This document shows positions 1 to 8,393 of a stretch of DNA of 64,000 bases, one piece after another (the stretch's first letter is position 1; each line of letters begins with the position of its first letter). Under the pieces are notes generated by a model that was not told the origin of the DNA, searched no databases, and saw only the letters and a program-made list of their open reading frames with translations. Source of the stretch: Litorimonas sp964610115 (GTDB lineage: Bacteria; Pseudomonadota; Alphaproteobacteria; Caulobacterales; Maricaulaceae); contig CAZSUW010000002.1 in the NCBI GenBank assembly GCA_964610115.1, positions 1 through 64,000 of the forward strand, written 5' to 3'. The translations under genes and the position numbers were made by a program.

Positions 1-924
1 ATCGTCCATTTTCAGACCCGCTTGGGCGAGCAGTTTCGGCACGGCGTAGATCGGACCAATACCCATTTCGTCCGGCTCCAGCCCAGCCACAGCCATGCCG
101 CGATAATAGCCGAGCGGCTCTAGCCCGCGCTTCTCGGCGGTCTTCGCATCCATGAGGACAGAGACTGACGCGCCGTCTGAAAGCTGCGAGGCATTCCCCG
201 CCGTAATCGTCTTGTCGGGACCGAGCACGGGCTTCAGACCTTGCAGTCCTTCTAGTGTGGTCGACGGACGATTGCCTTCGTCTTTTTCGAGCGTCACGTC
301 TTGCTTTGAAATCTCGCCTGTCTCTTTGTTTTTGACCATCATAGTGGAGGCCAGCGGCACGATTTCGTCGTCAAACGCGCCCGCTTCCTGCGCGGCATGT
401 GTGCGTTTCTGCGACATGAGGGAGTATTCGTCCATCCGCTCGCGGCTGACGTTATAGCGCTCAGCGACCACTTCCGCCGTTTGCAGCATGGGCATGTAAG
501 CGGCCGGGTGCTTGGCGACGACCGCAGGGTCTGGCGCAACACGCATTTCGGGCGTTTGGACCATAGAGATGCTGTCAACGCCGCCACCAATCGCGATATC
601 GACCTCGCCGCACATAATCTTGCGCGCGGCAATGCCAATCGCGACCATGCCAGACGAACACTGCCGGTCAACGCTCATGGCCGGGACGGTCACGGGCAGG
701 CTGGATGCCAGCACGGCGTTCCGGCCCACAGTGACCTGTACACCTTGTTGCAAGGCACAGCCCATGACCACGTCTGCGACTTCGGCGCCATCGACACCCG
801 CGCGCTTCACGGCGTGATCGATGCAGTGTCCGGCGAGTGTCGGCGACGGGGTCGCGTTAAACGCCCCGCGATAGGCGCGGCCAATGGGCGTACGGGCGGT
901 AGAAACAAGGACAGCTTCGCGCAT
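1..924 (-). CDS. Acetyl-CoA acyltransferase (thiolase), C-terminus cut by window edge
   Basis: The minus strand is open from an ATG at 924 to base 1 (308 codons, no stop), so only the N-terminal three quarters of a roughly 390-aa thiolase is present. It begins MREAVLVSTARTPIGRA, typical of the family, and carries the acyl-accepting cysteine in DRQCSSGMVAIG near residue 90 and a central NASQLSDGAS segment. The second catalytic Cys and the His lie beyond the edge. Thiolases cleave or form the C-C bond of beta-ketoacyl-CoA in fatty-acid or amino-acid catabolism. A GGAG sequence 8 nt upstream supports the start. It is divergent from an enoyl-CoA hydratase gene, which fits an acyl-CoA degradation role. 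Whether it prefers long-chain or acetoacetyl substrates cannot be told. Confidence 0.92.
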   Translation of the reverse strand, partial: MREAVLVSTARTPIGRAYRGAFNATPSPTLAGHCIDHAVKRAGVDGAEVADVVMGCALQQGVQVTVGRNAVLASSLPVTVPAMSVDRQCSSGMVAIGIAARKIMCGEVDIAIGGGVDSISMVQTPEMRVAPDPAVVAKHPAAYMPMLQTAEVVAERYNVSRERMDEYSLMSQKRTHAAQEAGAFDDEIVPLASTMMVKNKETGEISKQDVTLEKDEGNRPSTTLEGLQGLKPVLGPDKTITAGNASQLSDGASVSVLMDAKTAEKRGLEPLGYYRGMAVAGLEPDEMGIGPIYAVPKLLAQAGLKMDD

Positions 925-993
925 GGGGAGGACTCCGGGCTGGTTATTGATAAACTCCGGCGCTCTTTGGACGGGTTGTCGCAGCAATGCAAG

Positions 994-1009
994 TTGACGT
1001 TAACGTCAA
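994..1009. promoter_or_regulatory. Perfect 16-bp palindrome between divergent thiolase and hydratase genes
   Basis: TTGACGTTAACGTCAA is a perfect inverted repeat lying 70 nt from each start codon of two divergent acyl-CoA genes. Position and symmetry suggest an operator for a dimeric regulator controlling both. It resembles the ACGT-rich palindromes reported for regulators of branched-chain and fatty acid degradation in proteobacteria, such as the MerR-family LiuR, but that match is from memory and the regulator gene is not in the window. Confidence 0.5.
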
Positions 1010-1079
1010 GTGCTACAATTTCTTGTGATTATCATATCTCTGTTTTGCAAGCGGGCCGAACCTCGAATATGCGAAGCGC

Positions 1080-1847
1080 ATGACCACCGACCTCAAAATC
1101 ACCGAAAATTGGGCCACGCTTTGGCTCGACCGTCCGGACGTTCGCAACGCCATGAATGATCAGATGATCGACGAGATGATGGCGGCGTATGATCAGGTTG
1201 AGGCTGACCCTGACATTCGCGGCCTCACTTTACGCGGGCGCAATGGCGTGTTTTGCGCGGGTGGCGACCTGAAAGCGTTCACCGCCTATCAGAAACGCCC
1301 CCACGCCGACGTCGCCGCATTCAATCGTCGTATCGGAACGATGCTGGATCGGTTTAATCAGTTGCCTGTCACGACGGTCGTTTTGGTCGAGGGCGCAGCT
1401 ATCGCGGGCGGGTTGGGCCTGATGTGCGCAGCCGACGTAATTGCCACCACTCCCGACGCGAAGTTCAGCCTGACCGAAACCATGATCGGCATTCCGCCGG
1501 CGCAGATCGCGCCCTTTGTGGTGGCGCGGGCTGGGCTTTCTACAGCCCGACGGATCATGCTGACGGGCGCGCGGTTTGACGGGACGGAAGCCGTCCGCAT
1601 CGGGCTGGCGGATTTTGCCACGGACGATCTCGACGCGATTGAAGCCAATATCCGCAAAGGCGTTCTACGCTGCGCCCCCGGCGCGATTGCAGCGACCAAA
1701 GCGCTGATCTTGCAAAGCGCGGGTCTATCGCGTGAGGACGCGCTCGACCGTGCGGCGGATAGTTTCGCCACATGCCTGCTCTCAGATGAAGGGCGCGAGG
1801 GCGTGGCGAGCTTCTTAGAAAAACGCAAACCGAACTGGGCGACCTGA
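1080..1847 (+). CDS. Enoyl-CoA hydratase/isomerase family protein
   Basis: This 255-aa protein has the crotonase fold signatures: an oxyanion-hole loop with FCAGGDLKAF near residues 59-68 and a second segment GAAIAGGLGLMCAADVI near residues 105-121. The usual hydratase glutamate pair is not obvious, so the exact reaction (hydration, isomerisation or hydrolysis of an acyl-CoA) is open. It is divergent from the thiolase gene across a palindromic site and is followed by a gene that overlaps its stop codon (TGATG), so the two are translationally coupled. Cytoplasmic. Confidence 0.9.
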   Translation: MTTDLKITENWATLWLDRPDVRNAMNDQMIDEMMAAYDQVEADPDIRGLTLRGRNGVFCAGGDLKAFTAYQKRPHADVAAFNRRIGTMLDRFNQLPVTTVVLVEGAAIAGGLGLMCAADVIATTPDAKFSLTETMIGIPPAQIAPFVVARAGLSTARRIMLTGARFDGTEAVRIGLADFATDDLDAIEANIRKGVLRCAPGAIAATKALILQSAGLSREDALDRAADSFATCLLSDEGREGVASFLEKRKPNWAT

Positions 1848-2638
1848 TGCAAGCGGCAGACGATTTCCGCGAAGAATGCGAGGCGATCGACGCCCTGCTC
1901 TCGCCGCTTAGGGCTGATGATTTCGCACGGGAAACAGGGTTTAAATCTTGGACCATTGGCGAGATCGTGGAACATTTGCATCTGTTCAACATTGCCGCGG
2001 ATAAGGCTTTGGAGAGTGACGCGGCGTTTCTTGATTTTTGCGGCAAAATCCTACCGCACATGCAAGCGGGGCATTTGGCGTTGCAGCACGAATGGTTTGG
2101 CGACACCCCTGCGATCGAAACCTATCAGGCTTGGCGGGACTATTTCCCCGCCATGGTCGAGCGCTTTGCAAAGGCCGACACTGACGCGCGGCTGCGCTGG
2201 TTTGGCCCGGACATGAGCGCGCGGTCCTGCATTATTGCGCGGCAAATGGAACATTGGGCGCACACGCAAGCGATCTATGACGTCCTGGGCGTCCGCCGCG
2301 AAAACGCTGACCGGATCAAAAATGTCGCCCATTTGGGCGTCACGACGTATTCGTGGAGCCATAAGGTCAATGGATGGGAACCGCCCCGCCCCAAACCTTA
2401 TGTGCGGTTGACGGCCCCGTCCGGCGCGATTTGGGAATGGAATGATCGACAAGACGATAATCGCGTCGAGGGCCCAGCGGAAAGCTTCTGCCAAGTCGTG
2501 ACACAATGCCGGAATTTCGCCGATGTCGGCCTTACCTGTGTCGGCGATGTCGCCCAGCGCTGGATGGAACACGCGCAATGCTTCGCCGGGCCCAAGGAAA
2601 CCCCGCCCGCGCCGGGTACGAGGATTATCGCCCGATGA
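1847..2638 (+). CDS. TIGR03084-like protein with DinB/MDMPI-type N-terminal helical bundle
   Basis: This 263-aa protein starts inside the stop codon of the preceding hydratase gene. The N-terminal 120 residues look like the four-helix DinB / mycothiol-dependent maleylpyruvate isomerase bundle: WTIGEIVEHLHLFN near residues 36-49 supplies a metal-type His, and a second His occurs in ARQMEHWAHTQAI near residue 135. The C-terminal half is like the uncharacterised TIGR03084 family. The biochemical role is unknown; coupling to a crotonase gene suggests an accessory role in acyl-CoA metabolism, which is inference. Confidence 0.7.
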   Translation: MQAADDFREECEAIDALLSPLRADDFARETGFKSWTIGEIVEHLHLFNIAADKALESDAAFLDFCGKILPHMQAGHLALQHEWFGDTPAIETYQAWRDYFPAMVERFAKADTDARLRWFGPDMSARSCIIARQMEHWAHTQAIYDVLGVRRENADRIKNVAHLGVTTYSWSHKVNGWEPPRPKPYVRLTAPSGAIWEWNDRQDDNRVEGPAESFCQVVTQCRNFADVGLTCVGDVAQRWMEHAQCFAGPKETPPAPGTRIIAR

Positions 2639-2704
2639 AAGCCTCTCCGGGTTGGACGTTTCAAAGCGACTCGTCGTTTGCTTTCGAGCCTCTGGGAAAA
2701 AGCG

Positions 2705-3223
2705 ATGCGGCTTAGGTCCGACTTTGCTCTTTACCTTATGACGGCGTTTCTCGCGTCGTGCGATGTCGCGCCTCATACTTACGAAATTGGAGATGAGCTT
2801 GTTCTCGAAATCACCCCACCTAAATTCTCGACTATTGTTGATAACACTGCATGTGAACAATGGCTTACCGCGATAGAGCGGGGGGACCTCCAGGCATTCC
2901 CACCAAAAACTGACACAGTGATTGTTCAGGAAGGATCGGTTGAGGTTTCGGTGAAGCCCGTGACGTTTAATCGGGATGGGACCGTCAAGACAGCCGCAAA
3001 AGTGACGCTTCGCAATATTCCTCCCGTGACCAGGCGCATTTCCTATCAAGCGCATGAACCCCGTTCGGGGGGTATGTCCACTGGGGATATCACAAGGTGC
3101 AAGCCCATCAGAAGAAGAGTCGTCTCGTCTCCAGCTACTTTCGTCATCAGGGATAAAACAGGCGCGACGATAAAACGTTTTGAGACTGCGGAGGCCGCAG
3201 CGGAGTATATCAATTCTAAATGA
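2705..3223 (+). CDS. Hypothetical small lipoprotein
   Basis: From the ATG at 2705 the product is 172 aa, opens with a basic-hydrophobic segment and has a lipobox-like FLASC around residues 15-19, so I prefer this start over the in-frame codon at 2678. The remainder is soluble with no recognised domain; the end (IRDKTGATIKRFETAEAAAEY) resembles a small alpha/beta tail. A long antisense reading frame covers the same DNA, but its translation does not look protein-like. Function unknown; existence moderately supported. Confidence 0.5.
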   Translation: MRLRSDFALYLMTAFLASCDVAPHTYEIGDELVLEITPPKFSTIVDNTACEQWLTAIERGDLQAFPPKTDTVIVQEGSVEVSVKPVTFNRDGTVKTAAKVTLRNIPPVTRRISYQAHEPRSGGMSTGDITRCKPIRRRVVSSPATFVIRDKTGATIKRFETAEAAAEYINSK

Positions 3224-3412
3224 GTTAGATCGGCTAGGTTTTGTTTTTGCGACCAACACGACTAAGCAATCCAAAGAATGCAAGACACCGCTCACTAAAG
3301 AATTATATGGGGAACATAATCAGATCGACGTCCGCTTCAGAAAAAGTGAAACTTAGTATACTCCCTCTTTCCGAAAGGTGACACGCGAAGCCGTCGCGGC
3401 TAAGCTATTTCT

Positions 3413-4549
3413 ATGCACACTTTCCGCACCGTCTCTGACATTCGCATTGAACCCGGCGGAACGGCGCGGCTGGACGCGCATGTTGCGGACCTTCCAACAA
3501 ACAAACGCATCGCCATCATCACTGATAAAGGTGTACACGCATTGGGGCTGCTCGACCCTGGCATCGAAGCGCTACAGGATGCGGGCTATCAGTTGATGAT
3601 CTTTGATGATGTCGTCGCTGACCCGCCGGAAGCCATCGTCGTCAAAGGCGCAGAGGCCGTCCGGCAGTTTAGCGCAGGGCTCGTCATCGGCTTTGGCGGC
3701 GGCTCGCCGATGGATACGGCGAAAGTCATCGCCTACCTCGCCGCGAATGAAGAGCCGATTGAAGCGATCTATGGCGTGGACGTGGCCTCAGGTATCCGCC
3801 TGCCCCTCCTGTTGATCCCCACCACATCCGGCACGGGTAGCGAAGTGACGAACGTCGCAATCATTACGACGGGCGAGAACAGCAAGAATGCGGTTGTGTC
3901 TAATCCACTCTATGCCGACAGGGTTTTACTGGATGCAGAGCTGACCTTTGGCCTGCCGGGACATATCACAGCGGCGACGGGCATCGATGCCATGGTCCAC
4001 GCAATCGAAGCCTATACCAGCCAGCATAAGAAAAACCCGATTAGTGACGCCCTCGCCTTGTCGGCATTACGCAAGCTAACCCGCGCCCTGCCAGAAGCGG
4101 TCAATTATCCAAATAATGTCGAAGCGCGCAATGATATGCTGATCGGGGCGATGCTGGCGGGTCAGGCCTTTAGCAATGCACCCGTCGGCGCGGTTCATGG
4201 TCTTGCCTATCCGTTGGGTGGATTTTTCCACGTCCCGCACGGCCTCTCCAACAGCCTCGTCATGGTCGAAGTGATGAAATTTAACGCACAGGAAGAGCGC
4301 GCGAAACGCTGGTATTCAGAAATCGCTACGGACCTCGGCATTCCTGCATCCCCTGCAGGTCTGATTGACAAGATTGAAGATCTTCAAAGCCGGGTGAAGG
4401 TTCAGCGGCGTTTAAGTGAGGTCAACATTCCAGTCACGGCAATCCCTATGATGGCCGATGATGCCATCACAAAGGACCGCGTCTTGCGAAATAATCCGCG
4501 TGAGATGACTCACGCGGACATCATTAAAATCTACGAAACGATAGCCTAG
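3413..4549 (+). CDS. Iron-containing alcohol dehydrogenase
   Basis: The 378-aa protein matches group III, metal-dependent alcohol dehydrogenases. It has the NAD(P)-binding GGGSPMD at 95-101, TTSGTGSE at 137-144, and the metal ligands expected of the family: D192 and H196 in IDAMVHAIEAY, H262 in VHGLAYPLGG and H276 in HVPHGLSN. It would reduce aldehydes or oxidise alcohols in the cytoplasm; the substrate is not predictable. Its stop codon overlaps by 4 nt the stop of the convergent outer-membrane protein gene. Confidence 0.93.
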   Translation: MHTFRTVSDIRIEPGGTARLDAHVADLPTNKRIAIITDKGVHALGLLDPGIEALQDAGYQLMIFDDVVADPPEAIVVKGAEAVRQFSAGLVIGFGGGSPMDTAKVIAYLAANEEPIEAIYGVDVASGIRLPLLLIPTTSGTGSEVTNVAIITTGENSKNAVVSNPLYADRVLLDAELTFGLPGHITAATGIDAMVHAIEAYTSQHKKNPISDALALSALRKLTRALPEAVNYPNNVEARNDMLIGAMLAGQAFSNAPVGAVHGLAYPLGGFFHVPHGLSNSLVMVEVMKFNAQEERAKRWYSEIATDLGIPASPAGLIDKIEDLQSRVKVQRRLSEVNIPVTAIPMMADDAITKDRVLRNNPREMTHADIIKIYETIA

Positions 4550-5292
4550 AATTTAAACCGGAGACCCGTGCTGAGATCGAAGCCGTTTATCGTATCTTCG
4601 ACGGCGGCCGAAAACCCGTCAGCACCACCGGCGATGAAGCGTCGTTCCGCGTCCGCTTCGTAAATAGTGAGGTAGCGAGCCTGCGCGAAGATATCGATCT
4701 TATCGTTCGCTTTCAAAGTCATGCCGCCTGTGAAATGCGACGCCAGTTCGGTGCCCCCGCCTTGGACAGCAAAGGTCGGGGCATTCGCAACGCCGTTGTT
4801 CGGAAAATAGGTTATATTGGCATCGACATCTGACAGGCCAAACCCACCGCCGATATAGGGCACTAAACGCGCATTGGGGTCGAATTGAATATCAAAATAG
4901 CTATTCACGAATAGCGATGTCGCGCTGAGGTCGCCGCCAAATACTTGGTTGCCGCCATTAAACTCGCCCCCGTCGACATCAGCTTCAAAAAAGTTGAGTT
5001 CAATTTCAGACCGGGGTTTCAAGGGACCAAAGCTATATCGTTCTGGCCAACTCGCCCCAATGGCGACAGAATAAGTCAGGTCCGTATCAAAATCGGCCCC
5101 AACCGACGCAGGTGCGCCCGGCACGCCGGGAATACCGGCCTCTGGTGCCTGCACGCCTTCAAATTCGACATCAGAAGCAAAACTCGCTCCTAGACTGCCA
5201 GAGACGTAGACGTCTTCAACTTGGGCGGACGATGTTGAAGCCGCTAAAACGGTGATTACGCTGACGAGAGCGGCAGAGGAAATGAGTTTCAT
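4546..5292 (-). CDS. Outer-membrane beta-barrel protein
   Basis: The 248-aa product has a clear Sec signal peptide (MKLISSAALVSVITVLAASTSSAQ) and ends in an aromatic, alternating strand (STGLRFKF), the usual C-terminal signal of outer-membrane barrels. The mature part is rich in Gly, Asp and aromatic residues, with segments such as ARLVPYIGGGFGLSDVD and KIDIFAQARYLTIY that look like OmpA/OmpW-sized barrel strands. Probably an eight-stranded barrel of unknown role. Transcribed away from the thioesterase gene and towards the alcohol dehydrogenase gene. Confidence 0.8.
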   Translation of the reverse strand: MKLISSAALVSVITVLAASTSSAQVEDVYVSGSLGASFASDVEFEGVQAPEAGIPGVPGAPASVGADFDTDLTYSVAIGASWPERYSFGPLKPRSEIELNFFEADVDGGEFNGGNQVFGGDLSATSLFVNSYFDIQFDPNARLVPYIGGGFGLSDVDANITYFPNNGVANAPTFAVQGGGTELASHFTGGMTLKANDKIDIFAQARYLTIYEADAERRFIAGGADGFSAAVEDTINGFDLSTGLRFKF

Positions 5293-5423
5293 GAGAAAGA
5301 GCCTAGCTTTGTCCGGGATCGGACGGATTGTTGATGAAAGGCCGTTATCTGTTTAACCAGGCGGTATTAAATCACGCGTTTGCACAAGCGCGTGCGTGAT
5401 GATCAACTCGACCTCACGCGCGG

Positions 5424-5894
5424 GTGAGCGCGGCTGCAATGATCAAAAAGATGGACGTGCCAATGCGCCTCAACCCCGACAATCGCGATAGCTATCGCCA
5501 TTTCCAACCCATGCCCACACGGTGGGCGGACAATGATGTTTACGGTCACGTCAATAATAGCGTCTATTACTTTTACTTCGATACGGTGGTGAACCAATGG
5601 CTAATTGAAGCGGGATTGCTTGAAATCGGCAAAAGCGAAACGATTGGCCTCGTCGTCGAAACCGGGTGCAGTTATTTCGCACCGATTGCCTTTCCCGATC
5701 TGATCCATGCCGGACTACGCGTCACACGGATTGGGAGCTCGTCAGTCACATATGAAATCGGCTTGTTTGGAGGTGACGCGATTGAAACGGCAGCACGTGG
5801 CCATTTTACCCATGTCTATGTTAACGAAAAAACGCGACGTCCTGTACCTATTTCTGATATGATGCGCCAAAAGCTTGGGGAGATTTCCGTATGA
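5424..5894 (+). CDS. Acyl-CoA thioesterase (hotdog, 4HBT family)
   Basis: The core TRWADNDVYGHVNNSVYYFY is the hallmark of 4-hydroxybenzoyl-CoA/YbgC-type thioesterases, with the catalytic Asp in WADNDVYGHVNN. The enzyme would hydrolyse acyl-CoA esters in the cytoplasm. The longest frame begins with GTG at 5424 (156 aa); ATG codons at 5439, 5451 and 5463 are alternatives, and none has a convincing ribosome binding site, so the N-terminus is uncertain. The next gene, an HD-domain protein, starts 4 nt before this stop (ATGA), so the two are coupled. Confidence 0.85.
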   Translation: MSAAAMIKKMDVPMRLNPDNRDSYRHFQPMPTRWADNDVYGHVNNSVYYFYFDTVVNQWLIEAGLLEIGKSETIGLVVETGCSYFAPIAFPDLIHAGLRVTRIGSSSVTYEIGLFGGDAIETAARGHFTHVYVNEKTRRPVPISDMMRQKLGEISV

Positions 5895-6511
5895 CCGCAC
5901 TAGACATCGATCAGAACCAGATGGACTCCATGATGTCCGACACGGCACAACTGGATGGCCAACAGGCTAAATTTACGAGAATGCAGGACGGCACGCTCGA
6001 CGATTGGAAAATCATCGGTGCGGCGCATAAGAAGGATTTCAGCAAAACGGCCGATCGCTTCATCGCCATGCTACGGCAGTTGGAAGACGCGACTTTGGGC
6101 TTTGGCTGCGATCAACTCCAACACGCCCTGATGTGCGGAACGCTTGCACGGCGCTCTGGCGCGTCCACGGAACATATCGTCATCGCCCTCTGCCATGACA
6201 TCGCCAAAGTCATAAACGTTCCGAACCACGGCCCGATCGCTGCGGAAATGATGCGACCCTACATTTCCGAGGACAGCTATCACGTGATCTATAACCATCA
6301 GGCTTTCCAGGGCGAACATTACTACCACTACCTTGGTGCGCCAACAGACCTACGCAAGCAGTGGGACAATGAAAGCTGGTACCCTCTGGCCGTAAAACTC
6401 GTCGATGAATGGGACGCACCCGCCTTTGACCCGGACTTTGAAGTCGATCCGCTAGAGAGCTTCATTCCTCTGATGCGCGAAGTCTTTCATGATAGTCCGC
6501 GACCACTCTAG
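5891..6511 (+). CDS. HD-domain protein (possible PhnZ-like oxygenase or phosphohydrolase)
   Basis: The 206-aa protein has an HD-superfamily metal site: the first His in LQHALMCGTLA near residue 78, the His-Asp pair in ALCHDIAKV near residues 99-100, further His in PNHGPIAAEMM and YNHQAFQG, and a late Asp in VKLVDEWDAPAF. Extra histidines around the HD pair are seen both in phosphohydrolases and in mixed-valent di-iron oxygenases such as PhnZ, so the chemistry is open. It overlaps the upstream thioesterase gene by 4 nt, implying one transcript. Confidence 0.75.
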   Translation: MTALDIDQNQMDSMMSDTAQLDGQQAKFTRMQDGTLDDWKIIGAAHKKDFSKTADRFIAMLRQLEDATLGFGCDQLQHALMCGTLARRSGASTEHIVIALCHDIAKVINVPNHGPIAAEMMRPYISEDSYHVIYNHQAFQGEHYYHYLGAPTDLRKQWDNESWYPLAVKLVDEWDAPAFDPDFEVDPLESFIPLMREVFHDSPRPL

Positions 6512-6579
6512 GCCCCTATTTTAAACGGCGGCAGGCAATTTCCAAACACTCTGAAACAAGCTCAGAAGTCGCCGCTCTT

Positions 6580-6984
6580 TTGCGGCGCCACCCAAAGGCC
6601 GTAGAGACACGCTTCGGCGACAGCGCCGCTTTGTCCGAAAAACTTATTGAACTTATTCGATCAGGAAAAAAGACCGCAACTGTGTCGGCGTTGCGCTTCT
6701 ATGAAGAGGACCAAGAGAGCCTGCCCCATATCGGGCAGCTGCAATATGTTTTGTCATTTAAAGGTGAAGCCGAGCTAATTCTAGAAATCACGGACTGTAA
6801 GACGATGCCGTTTTCCCGTGTCACTTGGGAATTTGCAGAACAGGAAGGTGAAAACGAAAATCTGGACGAATGGCGCGCGGATCACCGCGCCTATTTTGAC
6901 CGTAATGGCGGGTTTGATCCGGAGATGCTGCTGGTTTGCGAGACGTTCCGCATCGTCGAAGACCTTCGGCCAAAAGCCTATTGA
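6580..6984 (+). CDS. ASCH-domain protein
   Basis: The product (about 134 aa) contains the ASCH pattern RFGDSAALSEKLIELIRSG followed by KKTATVSAL, then the beta-barrel core and FDPEMLLVCETFRIVE at the end. ASCH domains resemble PUA folds and are thought to bind RNA or modified nucleosides; no reaction can be assigned. The start is uncertain: the frame opens at TTG 6580, but similarity-like sequence continues upstream in frame (SKHSETSSEVAALL) without a standard start, so an unusual start such as ATT at 6538 is possible. It converges with the PL7 lyase gene, overlapping it by 7 nt. Confidence 0.7.
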   Translation: MRRHPKAVETRFGDSAALSEKLIELIRSGKKTATVSALRFYEEDQESLPHIGQLQYVLSFKGEAELILEITDCKTMPFSRVTWEFAEQEGENENLDEWRADHRAYFDRNGGFDPEMLLVCETFRIVEDLRPKAY

Positions 6985-8375
6985 TCGTGACTGACCTCTA
7001 AACGGTAAAAAGTTGCCTGATCATAGTCCTCAGGATCACCGGTGTGATTTTGGTTATAAACGCCAGCTTTGAAATACATATAGTCATCGAGCACATCATA
7101 TCCGCTGCCTGTCATATCCAAGGTTTCAGACGCGCGGAGAACGCCGTCTTGCGTGATCTCCACCCGTAATGTGTTTCCTTGGACTTCAATTCGGTAGCCA
7201 AATCGTTCGCCCAGCTTAAAGCCATTTTCGGGTTCCTCTGCACCATTTCTGCGATCGCCAATAAGGTGGACATAGATGTCATCAGGTTGCCCAATCCGCT
7301 CATGTGCAAAGTAAATAGAACCACGCTCATGGTGGGGCAATTTACGATAATAGAGGCGGATCGGCTCATCATCTTTGGCGTGGATTTGGCCGATAATAAC
7401 ACGACCTCTCTCATGCGGAACACCCGTTGTCGTAACGTGGTCAACGGAGAGTTCGGCTTCCATAACGCCGTCAACGGCCCCGGCTAGATCCTGCGCAGCC
7501 TGAGGCGCGGAAGAGAACACCCAATTATTGGCGTTTGGCCGCCCATTTTCGTTCCTCGTTTTGATAGAAGTGTCCCCCCGGCGCAACATTTGGCGTAACT
7601 CTGTGCGCGTGAATTTCGTGCGGTGAGATGTCTTAAATCCTTTCACAGGTACACGGAACGTCATGCCGCCATCCGGCGCAGTGAAGAAGAACCGCTTATC
7701 TTCATAACCGCCGGCGAGTTTTCTTTCAGAAATTGTATCTGATCGACCATTCCCGTCCGTGTCCGTTGGCACTGACAAATACCAGCCGAGCAAGTCGAAG
7801 TTTTGCGAGGGTGGAACCCCGGCGATCAGACGTTTCATTCCATTTCCGGCTGTCCGCGCAATTGACGGGCTGACATCCGCGCTCTCATCCAGGCGTAGGC
7901 TAACATCGTCATAACGCACCGTATCACCGCCATAGCCCAAAAACATGATCGCGCTCTCACCGTTTGCAAGAGTAAAACTGACGGAGAGCGGGACAAATTT
8001 CCGGTGTTTCTTTGATCGCTCAAACACGATCCTTTCGCCAATTTTCACCCCGATAAGACCCGGGCCTTTCGTTTGGACCGTCAACGTATACGTGCCAGGG
8101 CCTGCGGTTTGAAGACGCTGTTGCAACACGCCAGCTTTGTTTTCGATCTTTGCGGCTGCCTGACCCGACGCGGCATCGCTAGACATTGCCAAACCTTGGC
8201 CACGCCCTTCAGTAGACCAGCCTTTGAAATCGGTCTCAAAACTTGGGTTGACGATCGCCGAAGGTAGGAGTTGGGCCTGAGCCGATAATGGCAAAAACAA
8301 AAGAGCCCAAGCCAAGGCAAGGTATATTAGACTTGAGACCCCAAATTGCCTTGGATGATATATTAGCACGTTCAT
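6978..8375 (-). CDS. Secreted alginate lyase, polysaccharide lyase family 7
   Basis: The 465-aa protein has a signal peptide ending near SAQAQ (residue 35), a beta-sandwich module of CBM4/9/16 type at about 40-165 (IVNPSFETDFKGW opening), and a PL7 jelly-roll catalytic domain at about 190-465. The three PL7 blocks are present: RTELR at 257-261, QIH at 330-332 and YFKAGVYNQ at 434-442, supplying the catalytic His332 and Tyr440. The QIH form (rather than QVH) is associated with activity on guluronate-containing blocks. It cleaves alginate by beta-elimination outside the cell or in the periplasm. It lies 18 nt downstream of kdgK and closes the alginate gene series. Confidence 0.93.
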   Translation of the reverse strand: MNVLIYHPRQFGVSSLIYLALAWALLFLPLSAQAQLLPSAIVNPSFETDFKGWSTEGRGQGLAMSSDAASGQAAAKIENKAGVLQQRLQTAGPGTYTLTVQTKGPGLIGVKIGERIVFERSKKHRKFVPLSVSFTLANGESAIMFLGYGGDTVRYDDVSLRLDESADVSPSIARTAGNGMKRLIAGVPPSQNFDLLGWYLSVPTDTDGNGRSDTISERKLAGGYEDKRFFFTAPDGGMTFRVPVKGFKTSHRTKFTRTELRQMLRRGDTSIKTRNENGRPNANNWVFSSAPQAAQDLAGAVDGVMEAELSVDHVTTTGVPHERGRVIIGQIHAKDDEPIRLYYRKLPHHERGSIYFAHERIGQPDDIYVHLIGDRRNGAEEPENGFKLGERFGYRIEVQGNTLRVEITQDGVLRASETLDMTGSGYDVLDDYMYFKAGVYNQNHTGDPEDYDQATFYRLEVSHDQ

Positions 8376-8393
8376 TAGGAGACGTTAGTCTCT

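Noticed and set aside
397..1083. 228-codon plus-strand reading frame over the thiolase gene
   Set aside because: It is antisense to a clear thiolase with active-site motif; its translation has no recognisable features.
2051..3295. 414-codon minus-strand frame opposite the TIGR03084-like and lipoprotein genes
   Set aside because: It spans two plus-strand genes, is rich in Arg/Cys/His without domain pattern, and lacks a plausible start signal.
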